A DNA stretch of 64,000 bases, taken from the NCBI RefSeq assembly GCF_000407165.1, contig NZ_KE136480.1, forward strand, positions 1,172,619 to 1,236,618, read 5' to 3'. Shown here piece after piece: positions 43,475 to 52,739 of this stretch. Made by a program: the position numbers and the translations under genes. Position 1 is the first letter of the stretch; each line of letters starts with the position of its first letter. The stretch is from Enterococcus haemoperoxidus ATCC BAA-382. Its GTDB lineage: Bacteria > Bacillota > Bacilli > Lactobacillales > Enterococcaceae. The notes beneath the pieces are model-generated. The model worked only from the letters and a program-made list of their open reading frames with translations, ran no database searches and was not told the origin of the DNA.

Positions 43475-44101
43475 ATGAAAAAGTACCTTATGATTAGCTT
43501 GGGAATGTTGTTATTATTAGCGGGGTGCTCAAGTGGCGAAAACAATAGTAGTACAAGTAGTACCAGCAGTTCGGTTAGTCAAATGACAGAAAAAAGCACA
43601 AGTAATTTAGCTGTATCTGCAACAAGTGAGTCATCAAAAAATTCAAACTCTAAAGAATCGTCAACAACTGATATGAGCAACGAATACCCTTATGATGTGT
43701 CACTAGATGCGGTAAAAGCAGCAACGTTTTATAACAATGGGATGAATCTTCCTCAGGAAATCGCATTGACAGTTGAGCAAGGGAGTCAGGGAACAGCCTC
43801 ATTTACTATTAAAAGTCCAGATGGAGATTTTATGACGAGCTATGCAATTTCTTATCAACAAAATCCTACAAAAACAATCCGTATTTTTTCGGCTGATACA
43901 CATGAAATACGGACAGTTAAGGTGAATACTGAAATAGTATTAGGAGATCGGTTGTTTAGTGATCAAAATCGTGTGATGACGGGCAATCTGTATGTTTTTG
44001 TGAATAAAAGTGGTGGCTTGTCGTTAGCGACGCCTAATTATGCCGGAAACGTTGATGAACAGGACTCAGATGTGATGTTAGAGTATTTGCAAAACAAGTA
44101 A
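43475..44101 (+). CDS. Ser/Thr-rich lipoprotein, unknown function
   Basis: 208 aa from ATG 43475; the longer frame from 43454 has no SD while a weak one (GTTGGAA) precedes 43475. Lipobox LLLLAGC gives Cys18 as the lipid site. A Ser/Thr/Asn-rich linker (about 20-70) leads to a compact domain (about 75-208) beginning YPYDVSLDAVKAATFYNN and ending with DVMLEYLQNK. I do not recognise the domain; it looks beta-rich. Only 27 nt after niaR, so probably cotranscribed. A bidirectional terminator follows. Confidence 0.75.
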   Translation: MKKYLMISLGMLLLLAGCSSGENNSSTSSTSSSVSQMTEKSTSNLAVSATSESSKNSNSKESSTTDMSNEYPYDVSLDAVKAATFYNNGMNLPQEIALTVEQGSQGTASFTIKSPDGDFMTSYAISYQQNPTKTIRIFSADTHEIRTVKVNTEIVLGDRLFSDQNRVMTGNLYVFVNKSGGLSLATPNYAGNVDEQDSDVMLEYLQNK

Positions 44102-44118
44102 TTTATTAACGTTTCCAT

Positions 44119-44166
44119 AAAAAAATCTCTACCAGAATGAATAATCTTTTCTGGTAGAGATTTTTA
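44119..44166. terminator. Bidirectional terminator between lipoprotein gene and ldh
   Basis: AAAAATCTCTACCAGAA pairs with TTCTGGTAGAGATTTTT around a 12-nt loop. Confidence 0.92.
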
Positions 44167-44195
44167 TAATTAATTTTGATGGGATGTTTTATTGT

Positions 44196-45176
44196 TTAAT
44201 TATTTTCAGCTTCAAACTTTTCAAACGCTGACTTGATTACTTCTTTCAACGCATTAGCGGAAGCGTTCATCCGATCCATTTCAGAATCTGTCAACGGAAT
44301 TTCAATAACTTGCTTGATACCTTGACGATTGATTACGGCAGGTGCACCGATGTAGATATCATTTTGCCCATATTCACCATCTAGGTAAACAGAAAGCGGA
44401 AAGACAGAATCTTCATCATCTAAAATCGCTTTTGTAATTCTAGCCAAGGCTGCTGCGATACCGTAGAATGTCGCACCTTTTTTCTCAATGATTGAATACG
44501 CTGCATCTCTTACATTGAAAAACAGGTTAACCATTGCTTCTTCATCGACATCTGGATTATTCTTAACCCATTCATAAATTTGTAAGCCGGCAACATTGGC
44601 ATGAGACCAGACAGGAAACTCAGTATCGCCATGTTCGCCTAAAATATACGCATGGACATTACGAGCATCTACATCAACTAATTCAGCTATTGCTTGACGA
44701 AAACGAGCTGAATCAAGTGAAGTTCCAGAGCCGATAACGCGTTCCTTTGGAAATCCTGAGAATTTCCATGTAGAATAAGTTAAAATATCAACTGGATTGG
44801 CCGCAACTAAGAAAATCCCGGTAAATCCAGAATCAACGATAGCGGTAACGATTTGTTTGTTGATCTTTAAGTTTTTATGAACTAAATCGATTCTTGTTTC
44901 ACCAGGTTTTTGCGCAGCGCCTGCCGTTAACACGACAAGATCAGCATCATGACAATCGTCATAAGTAGCTGCATAAATCTTTTTAGGAGAAGTAAATGCT
45001 AAAGCATGAGATAAATCAGCGGCATCTCCTTCTGTTTTCTTTGTATCTATATCAATAATACCAACTTCTTGAGCAATATTTTGAGTGACTAAGGCAAAAG
45101 CATAACTAGATCCGACAGCGCCATCTCCAACTAAAATTACCTTTTGGTGGTCTTTGTTTCCAACTGCTGCAGTCAT
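44196..45176 (-). CDS. ldh: L-lactate dehydrogenase
   Basis: 326 aa. Start at ATG 45176-45174 chosen because AAAGGA lies 8 nt upstream; the ATG three codons earlier touches that [20 protein letters not shown] is the NAD-binding loop. [11 protein letters not shown] has the substrate-loop Arg, and [14 protein letters not shown] is the LDH active-site signature with catalytic His. Closely similar to E. faecalis Ldh-1, the main enzyme of homolactic fermentation. Single gene with its own promoter overlapped by a Rex-like box. Confidence 0.96.
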   Translation of the reverse strand: MTAAVGNKDHQKVILVGDGAVGSSYAFALVTQNIAQEVGIIDIDTKKTEGDAADLSHALAFTSPKKIYAATYDDCHDADLVVLTAGAAQKPGETRIDLVHKNLKINKQIVTAIVDSGFTGIFLVAANPVDILTYSTWKFSGFPKERVIGSGTSLDSARFRQAIAELVDVDARNVHAYILGEHGDTEFPVWSHANVAGLQIYEWVKNNPDVDEEAMVNLFFNVRDAAYSIIEKKGATFYGIAAALARITKAILDDEDSVFPLSVYLDGEYGQNDIYIGAPAVINRQGIKQVIEIPLTDSEMDRMNASANALKEVIKSAFEKFEAENN

Positions 45177-45214
45177 GTGTATCATTCCTTTCAGATAATT
45201 GTTTTATCACAATG

Positions 45215-45245
45215 ATAATACCATCGTTTGTGAGGTTTGTCACGT
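45215..45245 (-). promoter_or_regulatory. ldh promoter with Rex-like operator
   Basis: On the minus strand GTGACA (45243-45238), 17-nt spacer, TATTAT (45220-45215). Plus-strand 45228-45245 reads TTGTGAGGTTTGTCACGT, which matches the Rex consensus TTGTGA-N6-TCACAA except for its last two bases, and covers the -35. Rex would couple ldh to the NADH/NAD+ ratio. Confidence 0.6.
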
Positions 45246-45414
45246 TTTTTGTTTATATAAATTGATACAGTTTTCAGAGGTGTTTCATAAGAAAAATCTT
45301 TTATGTGCGATTCTTCACTATTTCTGGTTTTTATGATTTTTTTCTTTTTTAATGGAATAAATGAAGCTTACGGCTTTTTTAAGAATTTAAATGAGTCGGA
45401 AATCGCTTGTTTTA

Positions 45415-45515
45415 TGGTATAATTATAAAAAAACTGGGCAAGGGATACTCCTGCCCAGATATTTTGTGTTGGAGAATGAATAAAGGGTGGTAAAATAGCA
45501 CCTCTTATTAAGGAG
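45415..45515 (+). promoter_or_regulatory. pth promoter and two-hairpin leader
   Basis: Extended -10 TGGTATAAT (45415-45423). A GC-rich hairpin CTGGGCA/TGCCCAG (45434-45458) comes next, followed by ATATTTT. A second hairpin, AATAAAGGGTGGTA/TAGCACCTCTTATT (45479-45509, 12 of 14 positions pairing), ends exactly at the AAGGAG SD of pth. The rest of the 350-bp gap back to ldh holds only the ldh promoter. Confidence 0.55.
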
Positions 45516-45526
45516 AATATAAATAG

Positions 45527-46093
45527 ATGAAAATGATTGTCGGATTAGGTAATCCAGGAAGTAAATATCAAGAAACAAAACACAATATCGGTTTTATTAC
45601 TGTGGATGAAATCGCTCACCGATACAATGCAACATTTAATAAAAGCCAATTTGAAGCAGATATTGCTGAATTTTTTATAGGAACAGAAAAAATCATGTTG
45701 GTCAAGCCCCTTACATTTATGAATGAGTCCGGCCGTTCTGTTGGTCCTTTGATGACCTATTATGGTGTAGAAGATGAAGACTTGATCGTTATTTATGATG
45801 ATTTAGATCTAGAAATCGGTAAGATCCGTTTACGTGGAAAAGGCAGTGCTGGAGGGCATAATGGCATAAAAAGTTTGATAGCACATTTAGGAACAAATGT
45901 GTTTCCGAGAATCAAGATTGGTATTGGTCGCCCGATTGGCAGTAACACGGTCGTTCATCATGTATTGACAGGTTTTCCTAAAGAAAAACATGAAGAGATT
46001 TTAACAGCAGTGAAAATTGCAGCGGATGCCGCAATCTATGCTTGTGAAGGACATACGTTTGTTGATACGATGAATCAATTTAATGGCAAATAA
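45527..46093 (+). CDS. pth: Peptidyl-tRNA hydrolase
   Basis: 188 aa. It releases peptides from prematurely dropped peptidyl-tRNA. KMIVGLGNPGSKYQETKHNI has the catalytic His20-region (TxHN), FMNESGRSV the conserved Asn, and DDLDLEIGKIRLRGKGSAGG with HNGIKS the substrate cleft. AAGGAG is 11 nt before ATG. First gene of the conserved block; mfd follows after 33 nt. The leader hairpins upstream are unusual for pth. Confidence 0.97.
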   Translation: MKMIVGLGNPGSKYQETKHNIGFITVDEIAHRYNATFNKSQFEADIAEFFIGTEKIMLVKPLTFMNESGRSVGPLMTYYGVEDEDLIVIYDDLDLEIGKIRLRGKGSAGGHNGIKSLIAHLGTNVFPRIKIGIGRPIGSNTVVHHVLTGFPKEKHEEILTAVKIAADAAIYACEGHTFVDTMNQFNGK

Positions 46094-46126
46094 GCAAAAT
46101 AGAAAGTATAGAAGGAGGAGCCTGTT

Positions 46127-49100
46127 TTGAATATCATTGAACGTATTGGCGCAAGTGAATTAGCAAGAGATTGGCAAAAGCAACTAACAGGAAATACTCG
46201 CCAATTGATCACAGGTTTAGCTGGCTCTGCTAAAACACTGGTCATGACTAGTGGCTACAAAGAAAAAAATAAAAAAATCGTCGTTGCTGTCCCAAATCTT
46301 TATTATGGCAATCAGCTAGTGGAAGATTTTCGGAATATTTTATCAGATGAAGAGGTTTATCTATTTCCTGTTGATGAAGTGTTGTCTGCAGAAATGGCCT
46401 TTTCTTCACCAGAAGCTAGAGCAGAAAGAGTAGCGGCACTTAATTTTCTTTTAACAGATCAAGCAGGGATCATCGTTGTCCCTGTGGCTGGTCTAAGAAA
46501 ATATTTACCAAGTAAACAAACGTGGGAACAAGCCCAACTTTACTGGGAAATTGGTGGAGAAATCGATTTAGATACTGTAGCACAGCAACTAGTTTTGATG
46601 GGGTATGAGCGCCAATCATTAGTTGGCAAGCCCGGTGATTTTAGTATTCGAGGGAGTATCGTTGATGTCTATCCATTAAATTCTGAATATCCAGTCAGAG
46701 CAGAACTATTCGATATCGAAATCGATTCTCTACGTTATTTTGAAGCAGATACCCAACGTTCTGTAAGTGCAATTGAATCGGTGACGCTCTCACCAATGAC
46801 AGATCTTGTATTTTCAAAAGAAGACCTCGCCTATGGAGAAAAACAGCTAACCAAAGCTTTAGAAAAAAGAGTAGCGATCGCTAAGGATACCGCCGAAAAA
46901 GACTTCCTTCAGGATTACTTTGGTCAATTGGCAACATCTTGGAGTCAAGGAATACCTACAGATACGGCTCACTATTACACAGATTTTTTATATGAAACAA
47001 AGACAACATTATTGGATTATATTTCTGAAGATAGTTTAGTTTTTGTAGATGATTATGCTCGGATTTTAGAAGCGGAACGCGAAATAATTCGTGAAGAAAA
47101 TGAATGGCAAGTGCTTAAATTAGAAGAAATGCGTGTTTTTCCAGAGCAGACATTCGGCTTGGAGTTTCATGAGCAAGTACGGAAAATGACTTTTGCGACA
47201 ACGTTCTTTTCCTTATTTCAAAAAGGAATGGGCAATTTACGTTTTCAAGCGGTTCATAATTTCCAGTATCGTTCGATGCAGCAGTTCTTTGGTCAAATGC
47301 CATTATTAAAAACAGAAATGGATCGCTGGCAAAAACAAGATCAGACCGTTGTCGTTTTTGTCCCAACGAAAGAACGCAGTCAAAAAGTCGAAGAGCTGTT
47401 TCGTGATTTTGATATTTCAAGTGTAACAGCATCTTCTGATAAATTAATAGAAGGAAAAATCCAAATTGTTGAAGGTTCTTTGCAATCAGGTTTTGAATTA
47501 CCTGTAGAAAAAATCGTTGCTATCACGGAAAAAGAAATTTTTCATACAACAACGAAAAAAAGAGCACGTCGTCAAACTGTTTCTAACGCAGAACGATTAA
47601 AAAGCTATAGTGATTTAAAAAATGGAGACTATGTCGTACATGCTAATCACGGTATCGGTAAATATATTGGGATGCAAACGCTAGAAGTTGATGGCGTTCA
47701 CCAAGATTACATCACGATTTTATATCAAAATGATGATAAGCTATTTATTCCAGTTACTCAGCTTAATCTGATTCAAAAATTCGTAGCTTCTGAAGCAAAA
47801 TCACCAAAAGTCAACAAACTAGGCGGCAGTGAATGGAGCAAAACAAAGCGTAAAGTATCTTCTAAAATTGAAGATATCGCAGATGATTTGATCCAGCTTT
47901 ATGCTTCAAGAGAATCTGAAAAAGGGTATGCTTTTCCACCAGATGATGCCTATCAAAAGGAATTTGAAGATGCCTTTCCTTATAGTGAAACAGACGATCA
48001 GTTGCGTAGTACAGCTGAAATCAAACACGATATGGAAAAAACACGACCAATGGATCGACTATTGGTCGGTGATGTGGGCTACGGCAAAACAGAAGTAGCA
48101 TTGCGGGCTGCATTCAAGGCTATCAACAATAATAAACAAGTGGCTTTTTTAGTCCCGACAACGATTTTAGCCCAGCAACATTACGAGACTATGTTAGATC
48201 GTTTCGAAGGTTTTCCTGTAGAAGTAGGGTTGTTGAGCCGTTTTAGAACAAAAAAGCAACAAAGTGAAACTATCGAAAAAATCAAACATGGACAAGTAGA
48301 TATTGTTGTAGGAACGCATCGTTTACTTTCGCAAGATGTGAATTTTAGCGACCTTGGATTGTTGGTGATCGATGAAGAGCAACGTTTTGGCGTAAAACAC
48401 AAAGAGCGTTTGAAACAATTAAGAGCGCAAGTCGATGTTTTAACACTGACCGCAACACCGATTCCTAGAACACTGCATATGTCGATGCTAGGTGTTCGTG
48501 ATCTTTCAGTTATTGAAACGCCGCCGGAAAATCGTTATCCTATCCAAACGTATGTTATGGAAAACAATCCTGGTGCGATCAGAGAAGCAATCGAAAGGGA
48601 AATGGCGCGTGATGGACAAGTTTTTTATCTTTATAATCGAGTTGATACGATCGAACAAAAAGTTGAAGAAATCCAAGCGTTGGTGCCTGATGCTAGAATT
48701 GCATATGCGCATGGTCAGATGACAGAAGTTCAACTAGAAAATACCTTATTTGATTTTATTGAACGGCAATACGATGTTTTAGTTACGACAACGATCATTG
48801 AAACAGGCGTAGACATTCCCAATGCCAACACACTATTTGTAGAAAATGCCGATTATATGGGCTTATCTACGCTATATCAATTACGTGGTCGTGTTGGTCG
48901 AAGTAACCGTGTCGCATATGCCTATTTTATGTATGAACAACAGAAAATTTTAAATGAAGTCAGCGAAAAACGTTTAGAAGCAATCAAAGATTTCACTGAA
49001 CTAGGTTCTGGATTTAAAATTGCGATGCGGGATTTATCGATTCGTGGGGCAGGGAATCTATTAGGTGCGCAACAACATGGCTTTATTGACTCTGTTGGTT

Positions 49101-49660
49101 TTGACATGTACTCACAAATGCTTTCAGAAGCAGTTGCTCGTAAACAAGGGAAGAATGTCCAAGATCAAAAAACTTCTGTTGAAATTGACTTGGGCATTGA
49201 TGCGTATCTACCAACAAGTTATATTTCAGATGAGCGCCAAAAAATTGAAATATATAAACGAATTCGTCAGTTAGAAAATATGGATATGTATGATGAACTT
49301 GAAGCAGATCTACTCGATCGTTTTGGTGAATATCCAGATGAAGTGGCTCATCTATTAACGACAGGACAAATCAAAATGGATGGCGATCGTGCCTTGGTTG
49401 AAACGATCCGTAAGAGACAGCAGGAAATTACCTTTACTTTAAGTAAAATTGGGACAAAAACCTATAACGTAGAACAAATATTTGAGGCCCTATCTCAGAC
49501 TCAGTTAAAAGCAGATCTTGCTGTAGATAACGAAAAGATGTCTGTTCGTTTAAAAGTGCCTAAAGATATGAAAGAAGCTGCTTGGCTGCAAGAAGTAGCA
49601 TTGTTTACCACAGCGTTACGACAAGAAAAGTATAAGACAACGGCTGTTGAGTCAGAGTAA
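46127..49660 (+). CDS. mfd: Transcription-repair coupling factor
   Basis: 1177 aa, full Mfd length. Start is TTG 46127 with AGGAGG 8 nt ahead. An N-terminal UvrB-homology domain (SRQLIT-type start, VVPVAGLRKYLPS), the RNA-polymerase-interacting domain with YVVHANHGIGKYIGM, and the superfamily-2 translocase follow in order. Translocase motifs: DRLLVGDVGYGKTEVALRAA (Walker A), VIDEEQRFGVKHKE (DEEQ box), TLTATPIPRTLHMS and TTIIETGVDIPNANTL, QLRGRVGRSNR. The C-terminal TRCF domain is present. It removes stalled RNA polymerase at DNA damage and recruits UvrA. Confidence 0.98.
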   Translation: MNIIERIGASELARDWQKQLTGNTRQLITGLAGSAKTLVMTSGYKEKNKKIVVAVPNLYYGNQLVEDFRNILSDEEVYLFPVDEVLSAEMAFSSPEARAERVAALNFLLTDQAGIIVVPVAGLRKYLPSKQTWEQAQLYWEIGGEIDLDTVAQQLVLMGYERQSLVGKPGDFSIRGSIVDVYPLNSEYPVRAELFDIEIDSLRYFEADTQRSVSAIESVTLSPMTDLVFSKEDLAYGEKQLTKALEKRVAIAKDTAEKDFLQDYFGQLATSWSQGIPTDTAHYYTDFLYETKTTLLDYISEDSLVFVDDYARILEAEREIIREENEWQVLKLEEMRVFPEQTFGLEFHEQVRKMTFATTFFSLFQKGMGNLRFQAVHNFQYRSMQQFFGQMPLLKTEMDRWQKQDQTVVVFVPTKERSQKVEELFRDFDISSVTASSDKLIEGKIQIVEGSLQSGFELPVEKIVAITEKEIFHTTTKKRARRQTVSNAERLKSYSDLKNGDYVVHANHGIGKYIGMQTLEVDGVHQDYITILYQNDDKLFIPVTQLNLIQKFVASEAKSPKVNKLGGSEWSKTKRKVSSKIEDIADDLIQLYASRESEKGYAFPPDDAYQKEFEDAFPYSETDDQLRSTAEIKHDMEKTRPMDRLLVGDVGYGKTEVALRAAFKAINNNKQVAFLVPTTILAQQHYETMLDRFEGFPVEVGLLSRFRTKKQQSETIEKIKHGQVDIVVGTHRLLSQDVNFSDLGLLVIDEEQRFGVKHKERLKQLRAQVDVLTLTATPIPRTLHMSMLGVRDLSVIETPPENRYPIQTYVMENNPGAIREAIEREMARDGQVFYLYNRVDTIEQKVEEIQALVPDARIAYAHGQMTEVQLENTLFDFIERQYDVLVTTTIIETGVDIPNANTLFVENADYMGLSTLYQLRGRVGRSNRVAYAYFMYEQQKILNEVSEKRLEAIKDFTELGSGFKIAMRDLSIRGAGNLLGAQQHGFIDSVGFDMYSQMLSEAVARKQGKNVQDQKTSVEIDLGIDAYLPTSYISDERQKIEIYKRIRQLENMDMYDELEADLLDRFGEYPDEVAHLLTTGQIKMDGDRALVETIRKRQQEITFTLSKIGTKTYNVEQIFEALSQTQLKADLAVDNEKMSVRLKVPKDMKEAAWLQEVALFTTALRQEKYKTTAVESE

Positions 49661-49682
49661 AAATTACTGGAAGCGATTCTTC

Positions 49683-49720
49683 CTATTTTCCAGTCTAGAC
49701 TAAACGAGCCTGTTACGCTT
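49683..49720 (+). repeat. Partial third copy of the 13.9-kb intergenic element
   Basis: GACTAAACGAGCCTGTTACGCTT (49698-49720), preceded by TTCCTATTTTCCAGTCTA, aligns with the right end of the 121-bp elements at 14049-14070 and 14170-14190. The left part with the hairpin is missing; instead ACTGGAA/TTCCAGT forms another small stem (49666-49693). Confidence 0.7.
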
Positions 49721-49739
49721 TAAAATAGGAGGTCAATTA

Positions 49740-51323
49740 ATGGCGCATAAAGAAATGCGGTCAATGATGCAAGGAGCAGCTATTTTAACTATTGCATCAT
49801 TTATTGCCAAAGTATTGAGTGCAGTTTACCGAGTACCTTTTCAAAACTTAGTTGGTGATGAAGGGTTTTATGTCTATCAACAAGTTTACCCAATATATGG
49901 TATTGCGATGACCTTAGCGTTGTCGGGACTGCCGCAGTTTATTTCAAAAATTGTAGCAGAACAACCAGATATCAGTGGGCAGAAAAAAATTTTACAACAA
50001 CTCTTTCCGTTTGTCTTTATGATTGCAGGTTTATGTTGGGCGTTTTTCTTCTTAGGAAGTCACGAAATTGCCTTTATGATGGGTGATTATCGATTAGCGT
50101 CTTTGATTCAAGTTGTTTCGTTTACGTTTTTATTGGTTCCTGTATTATCATTTTATCGTGGGAATTTTCAAGGACATTTAATGATGATTCCGAGTGCAGT
50201 TTCCCAAGTGATGGAACAACTTGTCCGGGTAGGGGTGATTTTGGTTGCAGCATACTCTTTTAGTCGATTCGGTTGGTCTGTTTATCAGACCGGAACGATC
50301 GCTATGGGCGGTGCTTTGTTCGGTGGTGTTGTTGCTGCTGGAATTCTTTGGTATTATGATCAAAAAATCCGTGTAGGTAGCTCAGCCTATCTTACGCAGT
50401 GGAAAGTTGAAAAGGGTTCAGGAAAATTATTTGGACGCTTATTAGTAGAAGGTGGAATTGTCTCTTTATACAGCGCATTTTTGATTTTCTTTCAATTGAT
50501 CGATTCTTTTTTTGTTAAGAACTCTTTAGTAGCATCAGGTATTAGTGACTCTGCAGCAAAAATCGATAAAGGGGTCTATGACCGTGGGCAGCCTCTAGTT
50601 CAGTTAGGTTTAGTTGTTGCCTTAGCATTAAGCTCAAGTTTCCTACCTACATTGACAAAATATTTCACGAGCAAAGAAAAAGATCGATTCTTACAGGCAG
50701 CTAAAATCTTTTTACGGTTAACAACAGCAATTGCCGCCGCAGCCTCGATAGGTTTAACATTGTTATTGCCGTATATAAACTTTGCATTATTTAAAGATTA
50801 TAAAGGGAATGGTGTGCTAGGAGTATATGTTTGTTCGATTGCATTTATGGCAGTCATTCAAGCCTACCAAAGTATTTTACAAAGCCGGAATCAATTTTTC
50901 ATCTCGCTATTTTCAGCTGGGATTGGTTTGCTGGTCAAGCTTTTCTTAACAAGCTCTTTGACCTATACTTTTGGAACGCTTGGGGCAAGTGTTTCAACGA
51001 TTGTTGGATTAGTAGTTACTTTATTTTTACTCATTCTCTTTTCGAAAAAGGAAATCAATCGCTATATTATAGAAAATCATTTCTTTAAAAAATTATCGAT
51101 TAGTTTAGGAACAATGGGAATTGTGTTACTCTGTTACCAAGGGGTTATTGGGATAGTATTAGGAGCTGTCGAACATCGTGGGCAGGCTTTAATTATTGCA
51201 ATAGTGGGTGTTTTAATTGGCGGCACAACGTTTATTTCTATTGTTATTAAAATACAGTTATTTACAATTCGGGAATGGCTGACATTACCGTTTGGAGCTA
51301 AAATATTAAGAATGAAGAGGTAA
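49740..51323 (+). CDS. MOP-family polysaccharide/lipid II-type flippase
   Basis: 527 aa, about fourteen helices. The N-terminus [20 protein letters not shown] then [20 protein letters not shown] is the SpoVB/YabM signature of the MurJ-like MOP exporters; [20 protein letters not shown] and EQLVRVG follow. In Bacillus the yabM gene lies in the same place after mfd. It probably flips a lipid-linked wall precursor; whether this is the main lipid II flippase cannot be told, as Firmicutes have several paralogues. TAGGAGG is 7 nt before ATG. Confidence 0.9.
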   Translation: MAHKEMRSMMQGAAILTIASFIAKVLSAVYRVPFQNLVGDEGFYVYQQVYPIYGIAMTLALSGLPQFISKIVAEQPDISGQKKILQQLFPFVFMIAGLCWAFFFLGSHEIAFMMGDYRLASLIQVVSFTFLLVPVLSFYRGNFQGHLMMIPSAVSQVMEQLVRVGVILVAAYSFSRFGWSVYQTGTIAMGGALFGGVVAAGILWYYDQKIRVGSSAYLTQWKVEKGSGKLFGRLLVEGGIVSLYSAFLIFFQLIDSFFVKNSLVASGISDSAAKIDKGVYDRGQPLVQLGLVVALALSSSFLPTLTKYFTSKEKDRFLQAAKIFLRLTTAIAAAASIGLTLLLPYINFALFKDYKGNGVLGVYVCSIAFMAVIQAYQSILQSRNQFFISLFSAGIGLLVKLFLTSSLTYTFGTLGASVSTIVGLVVTLFLLILFSKKEINRYIIENHFFKKLSISLGTMGIVLLCYQGVIGIVLGAVEHRGQALIIAIVGVLIGGTTFISIVIKIQLFTIREWLTLPFGAKILRMKR

Positions 51324-51328
51324 GATAC

Positions 51329-51604
51329 ATGCGTTTAGATAAATTTTTGAAAGTTTCGCGTATTATTAAAAGAAGACCTGTAGCCAAAGAAGTGGCGGAT
51401 AAAGGCCGGATCCAAATCAATGGAATCTTGGCAAAATCTTCAAGTAACGTAAAAATTGGTGACCAAGTTAAGATCCAATTCGGCAATAAAATCTTAGAAA
51501 TCGAAGTACTTGAACTTCGTGATTCGACGAAAAAAGAAGATGCAGAAAAGATGTATCAGGTTGTTTCAGAGAAAAGAGTCGAAAATAGTGATAATTTAGA
51601 TTAG
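51329..51604 (+). CDS. rqcP: RNA-binding S4 domain protein RqcP
   Basis: 91 aa. The S4 fold is clear: [20 protein letters not shown], then [18 protein letters not shown] and [12 protein letters not shown]. It is the Hsp15/YabO family; in Bacillus this protein (RqcP) helps RqcH add alanine tails to stalled peptides on 50S subunits. Five nt after the flippase stop, in the same order as in Bacillus. GAAGAGGTAAG precedes ATG. Confidence 0.95.
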   Translation: MRLDKFLKVSRIIKRRPVAKEVADKGRIQINGILAKSSSNVKIGDQVKIQFGNKILEIEVLELRDSTKKEDAEKMYQVVSEKRVENSDNLD

Positions 51605-51667
51605 ACAAGCTTCTTAGATGTTGGTATAATAAGACAGACAAACCAAAAAACGAGTGGAGCGGAAAAC

Positions 51668-52129
51668 ATGGGCAAAAAGAAAAAAGACATGGATAAAGTT
51701 GCTGCATTAGATAATGAGTATACAAAAGAACAGTATGCTGAATTTCAAAAACAGCAAAAGCAGTTGATTTTCAGGCGCCGACGTCTGGCTGTTGTTTTTC
51801 TCGTGGCGTTTGTGATTTTTATCGTTTCAGGTATCCAGCTGATGAAAGATTATCAGCAACTGAGCGCCTTCAAAACTCAGCAAGCTGAAGCAGTGGCTGA
51901 GTCGGCAGAAGCAGATAAGAAGTTAAATCGTTTAGAACAAGATGTTGCTCTTTTAAGGGATGACGATTATGTGGCGAAGTTGGCCCGCAGCCGTTATTAT
52001 GTCTCTAAAGAAGGCGAACAAATCTACAACATTCCTGAGTTAGGCGGAACGACTAGCTCCAGTAATGAACAAAAATCATCAGACAGTCAATCACAGTCTC
52101 ATTCATCTGAAAAACAATCAGGCGAATAA
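51668..52129 (+). CDS. divIC: Septum formation initiator DivIC (FtsB-like)
   Basis: 153 aa. A cytosolic Lys/Gln-rich N-terminus, one membrane helix (RRLAVVFLVAFVIFIVSGIQ, about residues 38-57), a coiled coil (about 60-100) and DDYVAKLARSRYYVSKEGEQ, the FtsB/DivIC signature. The C-terminus is Ser/Gln-rich. It forms a complex with FtsL and DivIB at the septum. TATAAT at 51627-51632 could give a separate promoter. Order rqcP-divIC-S1 protein is conserved. Confidence 0.93.
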   Translation: MGKKKKDMDKVAALDNEYTKEQYAEFQKQQKQLIFRRRRLAVVFLVAFVIFIVSGIQLMKDYQQLSAFKTQQAEAVAESAEADKKLNRLEQDVALLRDDDYVAKLARSRYYVSKEGEQIYNIPELGGTTSSSNEQKSSDSQSQSHSSEKQSGE

Positions 52130-52172
52130 CTGCAGATATAATAGGGTAAATAATAGGAGGAACATTTTTTTT

Positions 52173-52646
52173 ATGTCAATTGAAGTAGGAGCGAAGTTGC
52201 CAGGAAAAGTGTCTGGTATCACTAATTTTGGTGCCTTCATCGATCTAGGTGAAGGAAAAACAGGGTTGGTTCACATTAGTGAAGTATCAAATGGGTTTGT
52301 AAAAGATATCCATGACGTATTGACCGTAGGGGATGAAGTAACGGTAAAAGTTACCTCAGTCGGTGATGACGGTAAAGTAGGCTTGTCTATTCGTAAAGCA
52401 CAAGAACAAGCAGCAGAACCAAAACGTGAATATCAACGTCGTGATAACAATGAGCATCAAGGTAATCGTGATCGCGGAGCACGTCCAGCACCTAAAAAAC
52501 AATTTACAAGAGCGCAACCAATGAATTCAAAACAAGACTTTGATTCATTAATGAGCTCATTTTTGAAAGATAGCGATGATCGTTTAACTTCATTGAAACG
52601 CAACACAGAAGGTAAACGTGGTGGACGCGGCGGACGTCGTAACTAA
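52173..52646 (+). CDS. S1 RNA-binding domain protein (YabR/GSP13-like)
   Basis: 157 aa from ATG 52173; AGGAGG sits 12 nt ahead, a little far, with a T-rich stretch between. One S1 domain (about 1-75): GAKLPGKVSGITNFGAFIDL, GKTGLVHISEVSNGFV and GDDGKVGLSIRKA. The rest is basic and Gly/Arg-rich (GKRGGRGGRRN at the end), typical of the YabR group. It binds RNA and probably ribosomes; precise role unknown. Confidence 0.92.
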   Translation: MSIEVGAKLPGKVSGITNFGAFIDLGEGKTGLVHISEVSNGFVKDIHDVLTVGDEVTVKVTSVGDDGKVGLSIRKAQEQAAEPKREYQRRDNNEHQGNRDRGARPAPKKQFTRAQPMNSKQDFDSLMSSFLKDSDDRLTSLKRNTEGKRGGRGGRRN

Positions 52647-52660
52647 CGAATAAATAATTG

Positions 52661-52686
52661 AAGCTGAGCGAAAGCTCGGCTTTTAT
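52661..52686 (+). terminator. Weak intrinsic terminator between S1 protein and tilS
   Basis: AAGCTGAGC-GAAA-GCTCGGCTT with a stable GNRA loop and only four Ts; readthrough into tilS is likely. Confidence 0.6.
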
Positions 52687-52739
52687 GTTTTGGGCATTTT
52701 TTGAGGAGTCTATAAACTATGAAACAAAGAGGTGAGTAG

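Noticed and set aside
45479..45509. T-box riboswitch before pth
   Set aside because: Only the AAAGGGTGGTA part resembles the T-box core; ~105 nt of leader is too short and there is no specifier loop or CCGCG.
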